Below, one piece after another: positions 32,371-41,465 of a stretch of 64,000 nt of DNA; positions within the stretch are counted from its first letter, which is position 1; every line of letters begins with the position of its first letter. The DNA is from Palsa-1439 sp050015495. GTDB taxonomy: Bacteria; Verrucomicrobiota; Verrucomicrobiia; Palsa-1439. The stretch covers positions 1 to 64,000 of the forward strand of contig JBEKBH010000013.1 in NCBI GenBank assembly GCA_050015495.1, read 5' to 3'. A program made the position numbers and the translations under genes. The notes under the pieces were generated by a model. It ran no database searches. It was not told the origin of the DNA and was given only the letters and a program-made list of their open reading frames with translations.

Positions 32371-34779
32371 ATGAAAACTCCCCGGCATGGATGCGGTTGG
32401 GTTTGCGGACGAGCGGTCGGCACCGCCCTGATCGTGTTGCTGTCGTCGCTCTCTCTTCCGGCCCAGGTCACCAATTACTACGTGGATGAGGCCGTGGGTA
32501 AGAACTCGTACAACGGGTTCAGCGACGTGGTGGCCGGCGGCGAGGAGGGCCCGAAGTTCAATGTATCCGCCGCCATCTCCGTCGCGACCGACGGATCCGC
32601 AATTCAGGTGGACACGGGAGAGTATTCAGAAACCCTCTGGGATTCCGGCGCCAACAGCCTCACGCTGAATCCGCAAAATGACGTGAACATTTGCGGGGCC
32701 GATCTGTGCGAGACCGACACGCTCAATGACGGCATCCCCGATTGGTGGCGACTGGAATACTTCGGCACTCCCACGACCACCAATGCCGACTCCTGCGCCT
32801 CGTGCACATCCACCAATCCGTGGGCGCACGGGTTGACCAACCTGCAAGTCTATCAGAACCCCAGCGTCCTGATCGCCAACAACTACTCCACGCTCAACGA
32901 CGGCATCCCCGATTGGTGGCGCGTGATGTACTTCAGCGCCAGCACGACGACCAACGCCGCCTCATGCGCCGTTTGCGATCCGGATGGCGACGGCTACTCG
33001 AACTTGCAAGAGTACCAAGCAGGCACCGATCCCACCAATTACGCCAGCCAGCCCCCCAACAACATGCCGGCCGCCGCCTGTTTCACCAATCTGTATGGGA
33101 TCTACGGCACGAACTTCATTTCGATTGCTCCGTGGACTTCCCAGGGTATCTTTTACCAGGGAGACTCAGTTGTGATTTCTAATAGGATCGGTACGACCGT
33201 GGAAGTATATGACTTCCATGGCAATAGCGTCACCAATGCGGCTCCCCCGGTGACCCTGATGAATCTGAAAATGGGTCATTATTTCGTCCAGGTCGATGGA
33301 AACGCAACCAGCAGTGGATTTGGGGACCGGTCCCAGTTCAGTGTTTGGCCAATGGGATACACGAATTACCCACATGCGGACATTGGAGAACCAATTACCT
33401 TCACGGTTGCCATGTCCAATCGTTTTGTGCGTGTAGCACCCGGCTTCCAACGCTTGGCCGGATACTGGTCTATTATTTGCAGTAATTCCGCTCATACGAA
33501 TGACTTTACCATATTTGACGAGTATCTTCATGGTGGCACGACTCCCACACAGATTACTTCTTGTCCCGCGCCTTGGCCCAATCCTCCCGTGTCGCTAAAG
33601 GTCCTGGACTTTTTTGCGGAGCATTACGACATGGCGAGTTCCAATTATAATTATGGCTACGGCTCGCCCTATGTTGATCAAACAAACTCCCTGACAAGTT
33701 TTATCAATGACTTTTCGTTGTTCTGCTCGAACGTCGCGGTGCGCTACACCAACGCCTTTACCTATGAAATTCTAAACGAGCCGAGCGGGTCGAGTATGAA
33801 CTTTACAAACAGTTATCAAGACCCCTATAATTCTGGCGGAATCTATCCGTCGTCCTTGGCGGTCAGTGCGGCGGTCCAGGCAATACAAGCTGCCTGCCCG
33901 ACATGTCAGACGTGGGCACCGGCGACGGGTGGACTCAGGGGCAATCAGGTTTCGTTTTTCACGAATTGGTATGTTTGGGCTGGGTACACCAATGTCAATG
34001 CGTTTTCATTTCATGGCGGGGATATGCTCTATGGGCCGATTGACGCCACACTGGCTTATACCAACGAAGGTATCGGGGGTGTATGGTGGCCAACAGATTC
34101 GTCGCTGGAATGTATTGCCGCAATATACGGTAAACCATTTGCCGTCACGGAAGCGTACCCATTCTCTCCCGACGTACTAGGCAAAACAAATAGTTGGTGG
34201 GTGACCCAGGCACAGTTGTGGGCCGAAACCAATTCTCTTGGTGTGCAAGTTGGATATACATCATTGCCGTATACATGGCAAACCATGACGTTCCGATTCT
34301 GGAAGAATCTGGTGGAATGGAGGTCAACAGGAGTCGATCATATTCAGACGTGGTTGCAGCTATGGGATAATGGCGTAGGACTTGGATCCCCTCCATTGGG
34401 ATATGAAGGTGAGGACGCTTATGCCGGATGGGATTGGGATGCGAACAACGGTCTGCTGGGTTGTGGCCCTCTTCCCAGTGTTGATGGAGAGGCGATGGTC
34501 TCATGGTGGTTGACGGGAGCCAGACCATTGACGAACTGGCTGTCGGGTAGTGTGTTGCGGGTTGTTGACCCATTAGGGGGCTATACCAGCGGCACCCCGG
34601 GGTTGCATTTCTACACCTGGGTGTTTACCAACGCGACCACCAACACCTTCATCTGGGCCGATGAACAAACAACAGTCACGACCAACTTTGGAGTGGGACT
34701 AACTGACTTGTTTTCCAACCAATGGAATGGGCCTATCGGTATTGAACCCGTGATCGCTTGGGGCTGGCCGAAACAGTAG
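32371..34779 (+). CDS. Secreted multidomain glycoside-hydrolase-like protein (clan GH-A type)
   Basis: 802 residues, with GAAGAGAT before ATG 32371. Order: signal peptide (1-34), a short segment starting NYYVDEAVGKNSYNGFSD as in pectate-lyase/DUF1565 proteins, two calcium-type TSP3-like repeats (DTLNDGIPDWWRLEYFG near 115; STLNDGIPDWWRVMYFS near 172, then DPDGDGYSNLQEY), and a (beta/alpha)8-barrel-like domain from about 240. That domain has the NEP acid/base motif (E470 in YEILNEPSG) and a candidate nucleophile E594 in FAVTEAYPF. Substrate and family (GH5/39-like) are not certain. The barrel part is visibly lower in GC than the N-terminus. It has no C-terminal anchor. Confidence 0.7.
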   Translation: MKTPRHGCGWVCGRAVGTALIVLLSSLSLPAQVTNYYVDEAVGKNSYNGFSDVVAGGEEGPKFNVSAAISVATDGSAIQVDTGEYSETLWDSGANSLTLNPQNDVNICGADLCETDTLNDGIPDWWRLEYFGTPTTTNADSCASCTSTNPWAHGLTNLQVYQNPSVLIANNYSTLNDGIPDWWRVMYFSASTTTNAASCAVCDPDGDGYSNLQEYQAGTDPTNYASQPPNNMPAAACFTNLYGIYGTNFISIAPWTSQGIFYQGDSVVISNRIGTTVEVYDFHGNSVTNAAPPVTLMNLKMGHYFVQVDGNATSSGFGDRSQFSVWPMGYTNYPHADIGEPITFTVAMSNRFVRVAPGFQRLAGYWSIICSNSAHTNDFTIFDEYLHGGTTPTQITSCPAPWPNPPVSLKVLDFFAEHYDMASSNYNYGYGSPYVDQTNSLTSFINDFSLFCSNVAVRYTNAFTYEILNEPSGSSMNFTNSYQDPYNSGGIYPSSLAVSAAVQAIQAACPTCQTWAPATGGLRGNQVSFFTNWYVWAGYTNVNAFSFHGGDMLYGPIDATLAYTNEGIGGVWWPTDSSLECIAAIYGKPFAVTEAYPFSPDVLGKTNSWWVTQAQLWAETNSLGVQVGYTSLPYTWQTMTFRFWKNLVEWRSTGVDHIQTWLQLWDNGVGLGSPPLGYEGEDAYAGWDWDANNGLLGCGPLPSVDGEAMVSWWLTGARPLTNWLSGSVLRVVDPLGGYTSGTPGLHFYTWVFTNATTNTFIWADEQTTVTTNFGVGLTDLFSNQWNGPIGIEPVIAWGWPKQ

Positions 34780-34866
34780 CGTTTCTTCCGTCCGCCCTCG
34801 GGTGCGTATTGCTCGTCGCATTCCTCAAACGCCAGCGATCGTGATCCGCCAGTCGCGGCACGGCTT

Positions 34867-35682
34867 CTACGCCGGCGGCGGCCCGAGCAGACGCACTTCG
34901 CGTTGGGGGAAGGGAATATCAATCCCGCGGGCGCGGAACTGTTCGACGATGGCCTGGTAGATTTCCAACTGCGCGATGCAGAAATCCGGCACGTTCACCC
35001 ATGGCGATACGCCAATCGTAATCGAGGAATCACCCAGCGCCGAAATGCCGACAACGGCTTTTGGGTCCTTGAGCACGCGCGGGTTCGCATCGAGTATCTG
35101 ATGAATGGTCGCCAGCGCCTCCTTGAGGTTCGCGCCGTAGGCGATCCCCACGCTCAGGCTCAACTGGCGGGTCCCGCCATAGTTGTGCATGATCTCGCCG
35201 ACGATCTTGCGGTTGGGGATGATCACCCGCGAACCGTCGCTATGGAGCAACTTCGTCGAGAAGAGCGCAATGGTCTCGACCTGTCCGTAGACCCCGGCCA
35301 GTTCGATGTATTCGCCGACGCGGAACGGCTTGGTGAAAATAATCGTCAACCCGGCCAGGATGTTGCCCAGCACGCCCTGCGCCGCGAGGCCGATGCCGAC
35401 GCCCGCCACGCTCAGGCCCGCGATCAGCGGCGTGATCTGCACGCCAAACTTGTCGAGCGCCAACAACAGGGCCAGCCCGAACACCAGCAGACGCACCACG
35501 CGCACCAGCAGCAGCCGAATCGGCGGTTCGAGATGTTGTTTGGTCAGCCACTTGTCGGTGAGTTTGCCCAGCCACCGCGCAATAATACCGCCCGCCACCA
35601 GGATGATGACCGCGCCGACCATCTGGAAGCCGTACGTGATGAAAAACGTAACGATGGTATTCTGCCACTGTTCGACTTGCAT
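34867..35682 (-). CDS. mscS: MscS-type mechanosensitive channel
   Basis: 271 residues, close to E. coli MscS. Three membrane helices: about 12-36, 58-80, and the pore helix with the Gly/Ala-packed AGLSVAGVGIGLAAQGVLGN. The beta domain follows (FRVGEYIELAGVYGQVETIALFST as two family segments; DGSRVIIPNRKIVGEIMHN), then the alpha/beta C-terminal domain. It protects cells from hypo-osmotic shock. AAGGACG precedes ATG 35682. It is monocistronic and convergent with the GH-like gene. Confidence 0.95.
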   Translation of the reverse strand: MQVEQWQNTIVTFFITYGFQMVGAVIILVAGGIIARWLGKLTDKWLTKQHLEPPIRLLLVRVVRLLVFGLALLLALDKFGVQITPLIAGLSVAGVGIGLAAQGVLGNILAGLTIIFTKPFRVGEYIELAGVYGQVETIALFSTKLLHSDGSRVIIPNRKIVGEIMHNYGGTRQLSLSVGIAYGANLKEALATIHQILDANPRVLKDPKAVVGISALGDSSITIGVSPWVNVPDFCIAQLEIYQAIVEQFRARGIDIPFPQREVRLLGPPPA

Positions 35683-35797
35683 GGCGTCCTTATGGCGAAG
35701 GCGCTACGAGTTGTCAATTCTGGAAGTGAACACCACGAAGGCGGCGAGTGTTGCGACACACTTGATTCGACGAGGTATTATCCGTCAGCACGAAGAA

Positions 35798-35881
35798 CCC
35801 TCACCCTGACCCTCTCCCTTACACAGCAAGGGAGAGGGGAGTTTCCTCTCCCCTCCGGGGGAGAGGATTAAGGTGAGGGGG
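35798..35881. repeat. Dispersed imperfect palindrome (CCCTCACC ... GGTGAGGG)
   Basis: Three nested or adjacent inverted repeats lie upstream of mscS: outer CCCTCACC/GGTGAGGG (35798-35805, 35872-35879), CCCTCTCCCTT/AAGGGAGAGGG (35810-35820, 35828-35838) and CCTCTCCCC/GGGGAGAGG (35845-35853, 35858-35866). Its last 22 bases recur identically at 63024-63045, so it belongs to a dispersed repeat family. Confidence 0.85.
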
Positions 35882-35910
35882 CAGCCCATCTAGCGAACGG
35901 CGACCGAACG

Positions 35911-36279
35911 CTACGCCGAGTCGTCCCGGTGAACCGTGTCCGGCGAAAACGCCGGCAGGCACACCGCGATATATTCCGCGCCATCCGCGCCGGGCGTGCT
36001 GTATTGCACCCATTCACCCTTGCGCGTGAGGATCGCCTGACCCGCGCGCACGTCGATCGTCCCGGCCTTGTGTTTTACCTGCAACCCGCCCTTGAGCACG
36101 TACGTGTACTCGTCAAACTCCGGCGTCTGTCCCGGCTCGACCCATCCCGACGGACTCCGCATGTGCGCGATGCTCACGGACCCGGTCTTCGTGTTGACCC
36201 GTCCGACGACCTCGTCGATGAGTTTCGGTTTGTTCCCGGCGGATGTGATGCGAGTCGGCTTTTCAATGAGTGTCGGCAT
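35911..36279 (-). CDS. Small cupin-domain protein
   Basis: 122 residues from ATG 36279, with AAGGAAA upstream; longer frames to 36474 lack support. Single cupin barrel: PGQTPEFDEYTYVLKGGLQV is motif 1-like, with Glu/Asp replacing some His ligands, and AGQAILTRKGEWVQY is motif 2-like. Substrate and metal are unknown. It lies between gdhA and mscS; the 85-bp gap after the gdhA stop would allow co-transcription with gdhA upstream, but no terminator was checked beyond eye. Confidence 0.82.
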   Translation of the reverse strand: MPTLIEKPTRITSAGNKPKLIDEVVGRVNTKTGSVSIAHMRSPSGWVEPGQTPEFDEYTYVLKGGLQVKHKAGTIDVRAGQAILTRKGEWVQYSTPGADGAEYIAVCLPAFSPDTVHRDDSA

Positions 36280-36364
36280 AAGATTGTTTCCTTGATTGTG
36301 CCGTGATGCGCCGCGTGGGGGCACGCGGCCTACAGCGTCGTTGGAGGGTTGTTCATCTGACTCT

Positions 36365-37705
36365 TCAAACGACTCCCTGATCGAGCATGGCTTCGGCGAC
36401 TTTGCGGAAGCCGGCGATGTTGGCGCCGTCCACGTAATTGATGAATCCGGCCTCCTTCTGGCCATGGCGAACACACTGGTTATGGATGGCTTTCATGATT
36501 TCCCGGAGCCGCTTGTCGACTTCGTCGCTGCTCCATTGCAACCGCAGACTGTTTTGCGACATTTCCAGGCCGCTCACCGAGACGCCCCCGGCGTTGGCGG
36601 CCTTGCCGGGACCAAACAGGATCTTCGCCTTCAGAAATGTATCGATGGCCTCCATCGTGCTCGGCATGTTGGCGCCTTCGGCGACGCACAGGCAACCGTT
36701 GCGCACCAATTTCTCGGCGTCGCGACCGCTGATCTCGTTTTGGGTCGCGCAGGGCAGCGCCACGTCGCACTTCATGCCCCAGGGCCGCTGCTTGTCGAAG
36801 TACTGCCAGTGAAATTGCTTGGCGAAGTCCCGGATGCGGCCGCGCCGCACGTTCTTGAACTCTTTCAGCAGCGCCAGCTTCTCATGGTCGAAACCGCGGG
36901 AGTCGTACATGAAACCGTCCGAATCGGACATGGCGACGACCCGGGCGCCCATGACCATCGCCTTCTCGGCGGCGTATTGCGCCACGTTGCCCGAGCCGGA
37001 GATCACGACGGTTTTTCCCGTGATCGAATTGCCGCGCGTGCGCATCATCTCCTCGACGAAATACAGCAGCCCGTAGCCGGTCGCTTCTTCGCGGACGCGG
37101 CTGCCGCTCCAGTGGATGCCCTTGCCGGTGAGCACGCCGCTGAACTCGTTGCGCAATTTCTTGTACTGGCCAAACAGGTAGCCGATCTCGCGCCCGCCGA
37201 CCCCGATGTCCCCGGCGGGCACGTCCGTGTCCGGCCCGATGTGCCGGTACAACTCACTCATGAAATTCTGGCAAAACCACATCACTTCCTCGTCCGTCTT
37301 GCCTTTCGGATCGAAATCCGAGCCGCCCTTGCCGCCACCCATCGGCAGCGTGGTGAGCGCATTCTTAAACACCTGCTCGAACGCGAGAAACTTCAGCGTC
37401 CCCAGCGTGACCGAGGGATGAAACCGCAACCCGCCCTTGTACGGGCCGATGGCGCTGTTCATCTGCACGCGGAACCCGCGGTTGACCTGTACCTCGTTGT
37501 GGCGGTCCACCCAGGTGACGCGAAACATGACCACGCGCTCGGGCTCGACGATGCGCTCGAGGATTTTCGCCTTGCGGTACTTGGGGTTCTGTTCGATGAA
37601 CGGCCAGACCGACCTCGCCACCTCGGTCACCGCTTGATGAAATTCCGTCTCGGCGGGATACCGCGCTTTCAGTGCCGCCAGCAAATCCGCCATCTCGTTT
37701 GCCAT
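36365..37705 (-). CDS. gdhA: Glutamate dehydrogenase (NADP type, hexameric)
   Basis: Makes glutamate from 2-oxoglutarate, ammonium and NADPH. The 446-residue length is typical of the small hexameric GDHs. The N-terminal substrate domain has the Lys-rich site PMGGGKGGSDFDPKGKTDEE (split as PMGGGKGG and SDFDPKGK), DVPAGDIGVGGREIGYLFGQ, and the Rossmann segment VVISGSGNVAQYAAEK. The family C-terminus is complete. GGGAGG lies upstream of ATG 37705. Probably the main ammonium-assimilating GDH. Confidence 0.96.
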   Translation of the reverse strand: MANEMADLLAALKARYPAETEFHQAVTEVARSVWPFIEQNPKYRKAKILERIVEPERVVMFRVTWVDRHNEVQVNRGFRVQMNSAIGPYKGGLRFHPSVTLGTLKFLAFEQVFKNALTTLPMGGGKGGSDFDPKGKTDEEVMWFCQNFMSELYRHIGPDTDVPAGDIGVGGREIGYLFGQYKKLRNEFSGVLTGKGIHWSGSRVREEATGYGLLYFVEEMMRTRGNSITGKTVVISGSGNVAQYAAEKAMVMGARVVAMSDSDGFMYDSRGFDHEKLALLKEFKNVRRGRIRDFAKQFHWQYFDKQRPWGMKCDVALPCATQNEISGRDAEKLVRNGCLCVAEGANMPSTMEAIDTFLKAKILFGPGKAANAGGVSVSGLEMSQNSLRLQWSSDEVDKRLREIMKAIHNQCVRHGQKEAGFINYVDGANIAGFRKVAEAMLDQGVV

Positions 37706-37854
37706 GGACCAATCCTCCCGATAGGCCGCTTGTTCTCGGGATGGGGCGCGTCATCCAACCCGATCCAAACGGAGCCGGCCACCATGCTAGGGGGTTCGCT
37801 CCCGAAGACAACACAAAAAGCCACAGGGCTTGCGGATCGGCGCAACACGCATGG

Positions 37855-38679
37855 CTACGCCGCTCGCGCGGGGAGGACCGTCTCGTGACCGCGCAGGAAC
37901 TCCAGCACGGCGTCTTCAAACTCGTCCCGCTTCAGTTCATACGCGCCATGGCGACCGCCATCGAGCAGCCGAAACGCCGCGTGGGTAATCCGCTGCGCCG
38001 TTTCCTGGAGAAGCAGTGGCGGGAAGAAAACGTCGTCCGAGCCGCCGATGACCAGCGTCGGCGCCTGGATTCGGCCCAACAGGTCCGAGGCGTCATGCGC
38101 CAGGCAGGCCTCCAGCGAGACGAGAAAATCCGCCGGGCTGGTCGGTCGCGTGCGCAACACCGGAACCAGGAACTGGTAGAAGGTTTGGTGGAACTCCTGC
38201 ATCGTGACCTTCGCCACGTCGAAGTAGAATTCCCGCCACCGGTGCTGACGCGCCAGCTCGAGCCAGCGCTCGGGGATTTTGCGCCCGGCATCGCTGACCC
38301 GATACGCCGAGCAAGCGATCACCAGTTGTTGCACGTATTGCGGGAAATCGACCGCAAAATCCTGCGCGATGTAGCCGCCCAGCGAAATCCCCAGCACGAC
38401 CGACGGTCCGATGCCGGTTTCAAACGCCCGGGCGTAATCCGCCGCCATGTCGCGCGTCGTGTAACCGTGGGGCAGACCGCGTCTGCGGCTGATGACGGTC
38501 ACGGTGAATTCGTCTGCGAGCCGGCGGTAGTGCGCCGCCAGATCCCATTTGAGGCTCGTCACATCCCACGCCGCGTCCGCCAGCCCGGGAAAAATTACCA
38601 GGCTGCGTCCTCCGTTTCCAAACCGGGCAAACGGGAGGCAACCCGCCAGCACACCCGATTGTATCGCCCCTACATTCAT
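37855..38679 (-). CDS. Alpha/beta hydrolase
   Basis: 274 residues from ATG 38679, preceded by GGGGGG; ATG 38697 is an alternative, and still longer frames overlap the toxin gene. The nucleophile elbow is GISLGG (Ser99). An acid-containing segment is IGGSDDVFFPP and the likely catalytic His is in DGGRHGAYE. The oxyanion loop is IFPGLAD. It resembles MhpC/BioH-type esterases and hydrolases; the substrate is unknown. It lies 58 bp downstream of the toxin gene on the same strand. Confidence 0.85.
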   Translation of the reverse strand: MNVGAIQSGVLAGCLPFARFGNGGRSLVIFPGLADAAWDVTSLKWDLAAHYRRLADEFTVTVISRRRGLPHGYTTRDMAADYARAFETGIGPSVVLGISLGGYIAQDFAVDFPQYVQQLVIACSAYRVSDAGRKIPERWLELARQHRWREFYFDVAKVTMQEFHQTFYQFLVPVLRTRPTSPADFLVSLEACLAHDASDLLGRIQAPTLVIGGSDDVFFPPLLLQETAQRITHAAFRLLDGGRHGAYELKRDEFEDAVLEFLRGHETVLPARAA

Positions 38680-38737
38680 GGCCCCCCAATGCAGCATACG
38701 CCATTCCCCGCAAGAGGCAAATGGGGGGAGCGGATTA

Positions 38738-38989
38738 TCAGAGCTTGTTGTAATCCTCGTGGCTGCCGATCCAGATCCAGATGAAAATCTCACCGTCGAA
38801 GTCAGCCAGCGCCCGGTAGTGGTCGCCGATTCGCGCCGACCACTTGCCCCGACCGTGCGGACGGAATCGTAGGGACGGGTGACGAGGATTTTGCTTCCAC
38901 AGGTCAAAATTCTTACGAGCGAGTTTCTGGATGTCGGTAGGCAACGCGTTGAAACGCTGCCAGAATTCAGGTGTTGTTTTCGATTCCAC
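38738..38989 (-). CDS. RelE/ParE-superfamily toxin
   Basis: 83 residues from a GTG at 38989. The sequence has the RelE/ParE pattern: an N-terminal helix FWQRFNALPTDIQKLARKNF, then the strand-rich core LRFRPHGRGKWSARIGDHYRALADFDGE and the frequent ending IWIWIGSHEDYNKL. The first base overlaps the antitoxin by 23 bp, which is usual for translational coupling. RelE-type members cleave mRNA on the ribosome and ParE-type poison gyrase; which one applies here is not visible. Confidence 0.82.
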   Translation of the reverse strand: MESKTTPEFWQRFNALPTDIQKLARKNFDLWKQNPRHPSLRFRPHGRGKWSARIGDHYRALADFDGEIFIWIWIGSHEDYNKL

Positions 38990-39188
38990 CGGGCGGGGGC
39001 TTCAATTTGCCATACTTCTTGGCTTGGGCGGCTTCCTTGGCGAGAAAATCGAGCTTGCCGGACGCGGCATCGGCGCTAATCTGCCGATCCCAATCGTCTT
39101 CCTTGTACTGTTCCAGCCAGCGCAGCAACTCCTCGCGCTCCGTCGCGGTCAGGTTGACTATGGCTTCCTGGATTTCGGTCAGGCTCAC
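38967..39188 (-). CDS. Antitoxin of the RelE/ParE-type pair (addiction-module component)
   Basis: 73 residues from a GTG at 39188. Very acidic helical start (LTEIQEAIVNLTATEREELLRWLEQY) and a flexible Lys/Pro-rich tail (AKKYGKLKPPPGGIEN), typical of the short non-HTH antitoxins that neutralise RelE-like toxins through the C-terminal tail. It precedes and overlaps the toxin. There is no obvious DNA-binding domain, so autoregulation may need the complex. Confidence 0.78.
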   Translation of the reverse strand: MSLTEIQEAIVNLTATEREELLRWLEQYKEDDWDRQISADAASGKLDFLAKEAAQAKKYGKLKPPPGGIENNT

Positions 39189-39272
39189 ACGCCTAAATTA
39201 CACGATTGCTGGCCACGCGGCAAATTGAATATCCAAGGTCGCGCTGCCCATGCTGCAATGGAGTTGCGCAAG

Positions 39273-39977
39273 TCAGGCTCTGTATTGTTGCTGCAAGTTT
39301 GTCTGAATCCTGGCGAGCCACTGTTCGTAGGTGAATTTAAATCTGGGTTGGCCGTTCAATATGGTGTCCACCATAAGTTTTACCCAGTTGCCATTAGGCG
39401 CGTGTTCTGCAATGAGACCGTCGCTTCGCCTAAAACGACGTTGCAAAATGACATTGTTGCAGGAAGATTCCAACTCTGCGTACATCTTGGTCATGAAGGT
39501 TAGAGCCCACTGACCATACTCGACAGTTTCCTCTCTGGAGGGAAAATAGCCCTTATGCGTTACTTTGTTTCTTAGTTCTGTATACTTCTGCGGGGCAAAT
39601 TCACAGGCTCGTCTATTTTCGGTCAGGTACAAGAACAGGAACGCCCCGAGCTGTCTTTCCGACTGGTTACTAATGTTCTTCCAAGTCTTGTTGTACTCGT
39701 CTTCAGGGATGCCGATTTTGGCACAAACAGTTGCGATGCAAAATTCGTAGAACCGTTCAAGCGAAACGGCAACAGTTGAGACCGCCTCGCGATAGTAGCC
39801 GTCGTTGAGGGCGTATCCAGCAAAGTCGAAGTGCATCTCGTATCGAGGGTTCATCACGACTCCAACTGTGGAATGTCCCGCCGGACAGGTAGCCCTGAGT
39901 ACGCCTTCATCCGAGTATTCGCCATATATCCATGGGGCGGTGCCCGGACATTGGGAACAACAGGTAAGTATCTTCAC
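39273..39977 (-). CDS. Unknown protein with HEPN-like Rx4H motif and Cys-rich N-terminus
   Basis: 234 residues from the GTG at 39977; a TTG at 40013 is possible. I do not recognise a named family. Seen: a Cys cluster at the N-terminus (CCSQC, then CPAGH about 20 residues on), suggesting a zinc site; then a largely helical body (GYYREAVSTVAVSLERFYEF) and the sequence LRNKVTHKG, which is an R-N-x3-H match to the HEPN RNase motif Rx4-6H. It sits 84 bp upstream of the toxin-antitoxin pair on the same strand and shares its lower GC. An HEPN RNase in defence or stress response is a reasonable inference, not proven. Confidence 0.65.
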   Translation of the reverse strand: MKILTCCSQCPGTAPWIYGEYSDEGVLRATCPAGHSTVGVVMNPRYEMHFDFAGYALNDGYYREAVSTVAVSLERFYEFCIATVCAKIGIPEDEYNKTWKNISNQSERQLGAFLFLYLTENRRACEFAPQKYTELRNKVTHKGYFPSREETVEYGQWALTFMTKMYAELESSCNNVILQRRFRRSDGLIAEHAPNGNWVKLMVDTILNGQPRFKFTYEQWLARIQTNLQQQYRA

Positions 39978-40052
39978 TCTCTGAGCATAAGCGCTTCTGT
40001 CTGACCTGGTCAAGTAGCCGACGGGAGAATGCTGACAGCTGAAAGCTGCGCC

Positions 40053-41348
40053 TTACATGTGCCTGATCACCGCGTCGCCGAACTCGCTGCATTTCACTTC
40101 TTTCGCGCCGTCCATCTGGCGGGCGAAATCGTAGGTGACGGTCCTGGCGTTGATGGCGCCGTCCATGCCCTTGACGATGAGGTCGGCGGCTTCGGTCCAG
40201 CCGAGGTACCGGAACATCATTTCGCCGCTGAGAATGACCGAGCCGGGGTTGACCTTGTCCTGGTTGGCGTACTTGGGCGCGGTGCCGTGCGTGGCCTCGA
40301 AGATGGCGTGGCCGCTGATGTAGTTGATGTTGCCGCCGGGCGCGATGCCGATCCCGCCCACCTGCGCCGCCAGCGCGTCGCTGAGGTAATCGCCATTGAG
40401 ATTGAGCGTGGCGATCACGTCGAACTCCTCGGGTCGCGTCAACACCTGCTGGAGCGTAATGTCGGCAATGGAATCCTTGATGACGAGGCTCGCGCCGGGT
40501 TTGCCCTCGGGAATCTTGCACCACGGGCCGCCGTCGATCTCGACCGCGCCGTACCGCTCCCGGGCAATCTTATAGCCCCAGTCGCGGAACGCGCCCTCGG
40601 TGAACTTCATGATGTTGCCCTTGTGGACAATCGTCACGCTCTTGCGTTTGTTGGCGATGGCATAAAGCATCGCGGCATGAATCAGGCGGATCGTCCCGAG
40701 ATAGCTCACCGGCTTGATGCCAATGCCGACATCCACCACGGCCGGGCGGACCGGCGCGCCGAGGGCCTGAAGCCGTTTTAGCCACTGGTCCGCCGCCTCT
40801 TTGGTCCCAAACCGGATCTTTTTGAATTCCTTGGGAAATTCCTTCTCCAGAAAATCCAGTATCTTCTGGGCCTCGGGCGTGCCGCCGGCGTACTCGATGC
40901 CCGCATAAATGTCCTCGGTGTTCTCGCGGAAAATGACCATGTCGACCTTCTCGGGATGTTTCACGGGCGAGGGGACGCCTTTAAACCACCGCACGGGACG
41001 CAGGCAGACATACAAATCGAGCATGTGGCGCAACGCGACATTCAAACTGCGGATACCCTTGCCGACCGGCGTGGTCAACGGCCCTTTGATGCCCACGAGA
41101 TAATCTTGGAACGCCTTGACCGTCTCGTCGGGCAGCCAGTTGTTGAACTTCTGGAACGCCGTTTCCCCCGCAAACACTTCGAGCCACTCGACTTTGCGTT
41201 TGCCGCCGTAGGCTTTCTTCACCGCCGCGTCGAACACGCGCTCGGACGCGGCCCAGATGTCGGGTCCCGTGCCGTCGCCGCGAATGAAGGGCAGGGTGGG
41301 GTTCTCGGGAACGCTCAGTTTGCCGCCTTGAATGGAAATCTTTGCCAT
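40053..41348 (-). CDS. icd: Isocitrate dehydrogenase (NADP type)
   Basis: TCA-cycle enzyme, oxidative decarboxylation of isocitrate. 431 residues from ATG 41348, with GAGGAG upstream; the open frame runs on to 42215 but that part is not conserved. Motifs: FIRGDGTGPDIW, the IDH substrate segment RSLNVALRHMLDLYVCLRPV, FRENTEDIYAG, NLNGDYLSDALAAQVGGIG, and the cofactor loop FEATHGTAPKYA. The loop resembles bacterial NADP-IDH rather than NAD-IDH. A single gene, divergent from 41466. Confidence 0.97.
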   Translation of the reverse strand: MAKISIQGGKLSVPENPTLPFIRGDGTGPDIWAASERVFDAAVKKAYGGKRKVEWLEVFAGETAFQKFNNWLPDETVKAFQDYLVGIKGPLTTPVGKGIRSLNVALRHMLDLYVCLRPVRWFKGVPSPVKHPEKVDMVIFRENTEDIYAGIEYAGGTPEAQKILDFLEKEFPKEFKKIRFGTKEAADQWLKRLQALGAPVRPAVVDVGIGIKPVSYLGTIRLIHAAMLYAIANKRKSVTIVHKGNIMKFTEGAFRDWGYKIARERYGAVEIDGGPWCKIPEGKPGASLVIKDSIADITLQQVLTRPEEFDVIATLNLNGDYLSDALAAQVGGIGIAPGGNINYISGHAIFEATHGTAPKYANQDKVNPGSVILSGEMMFRYLGWTEAADLIVKGMDGAINARTVTYDFARQMDGAKEVKCSEFGDAVIRHM

Positions 41349-41465
41349 GAATCGTATATCTCCTCGCCTGACGAGCCGCGATGATAACAGAGCGCTCAGG
41401 GCAGTCAACCTTGCGCGATACGCATCGGCATTGCCTTCGCGCGCGGTCGGACGTATCGTGCCGAC

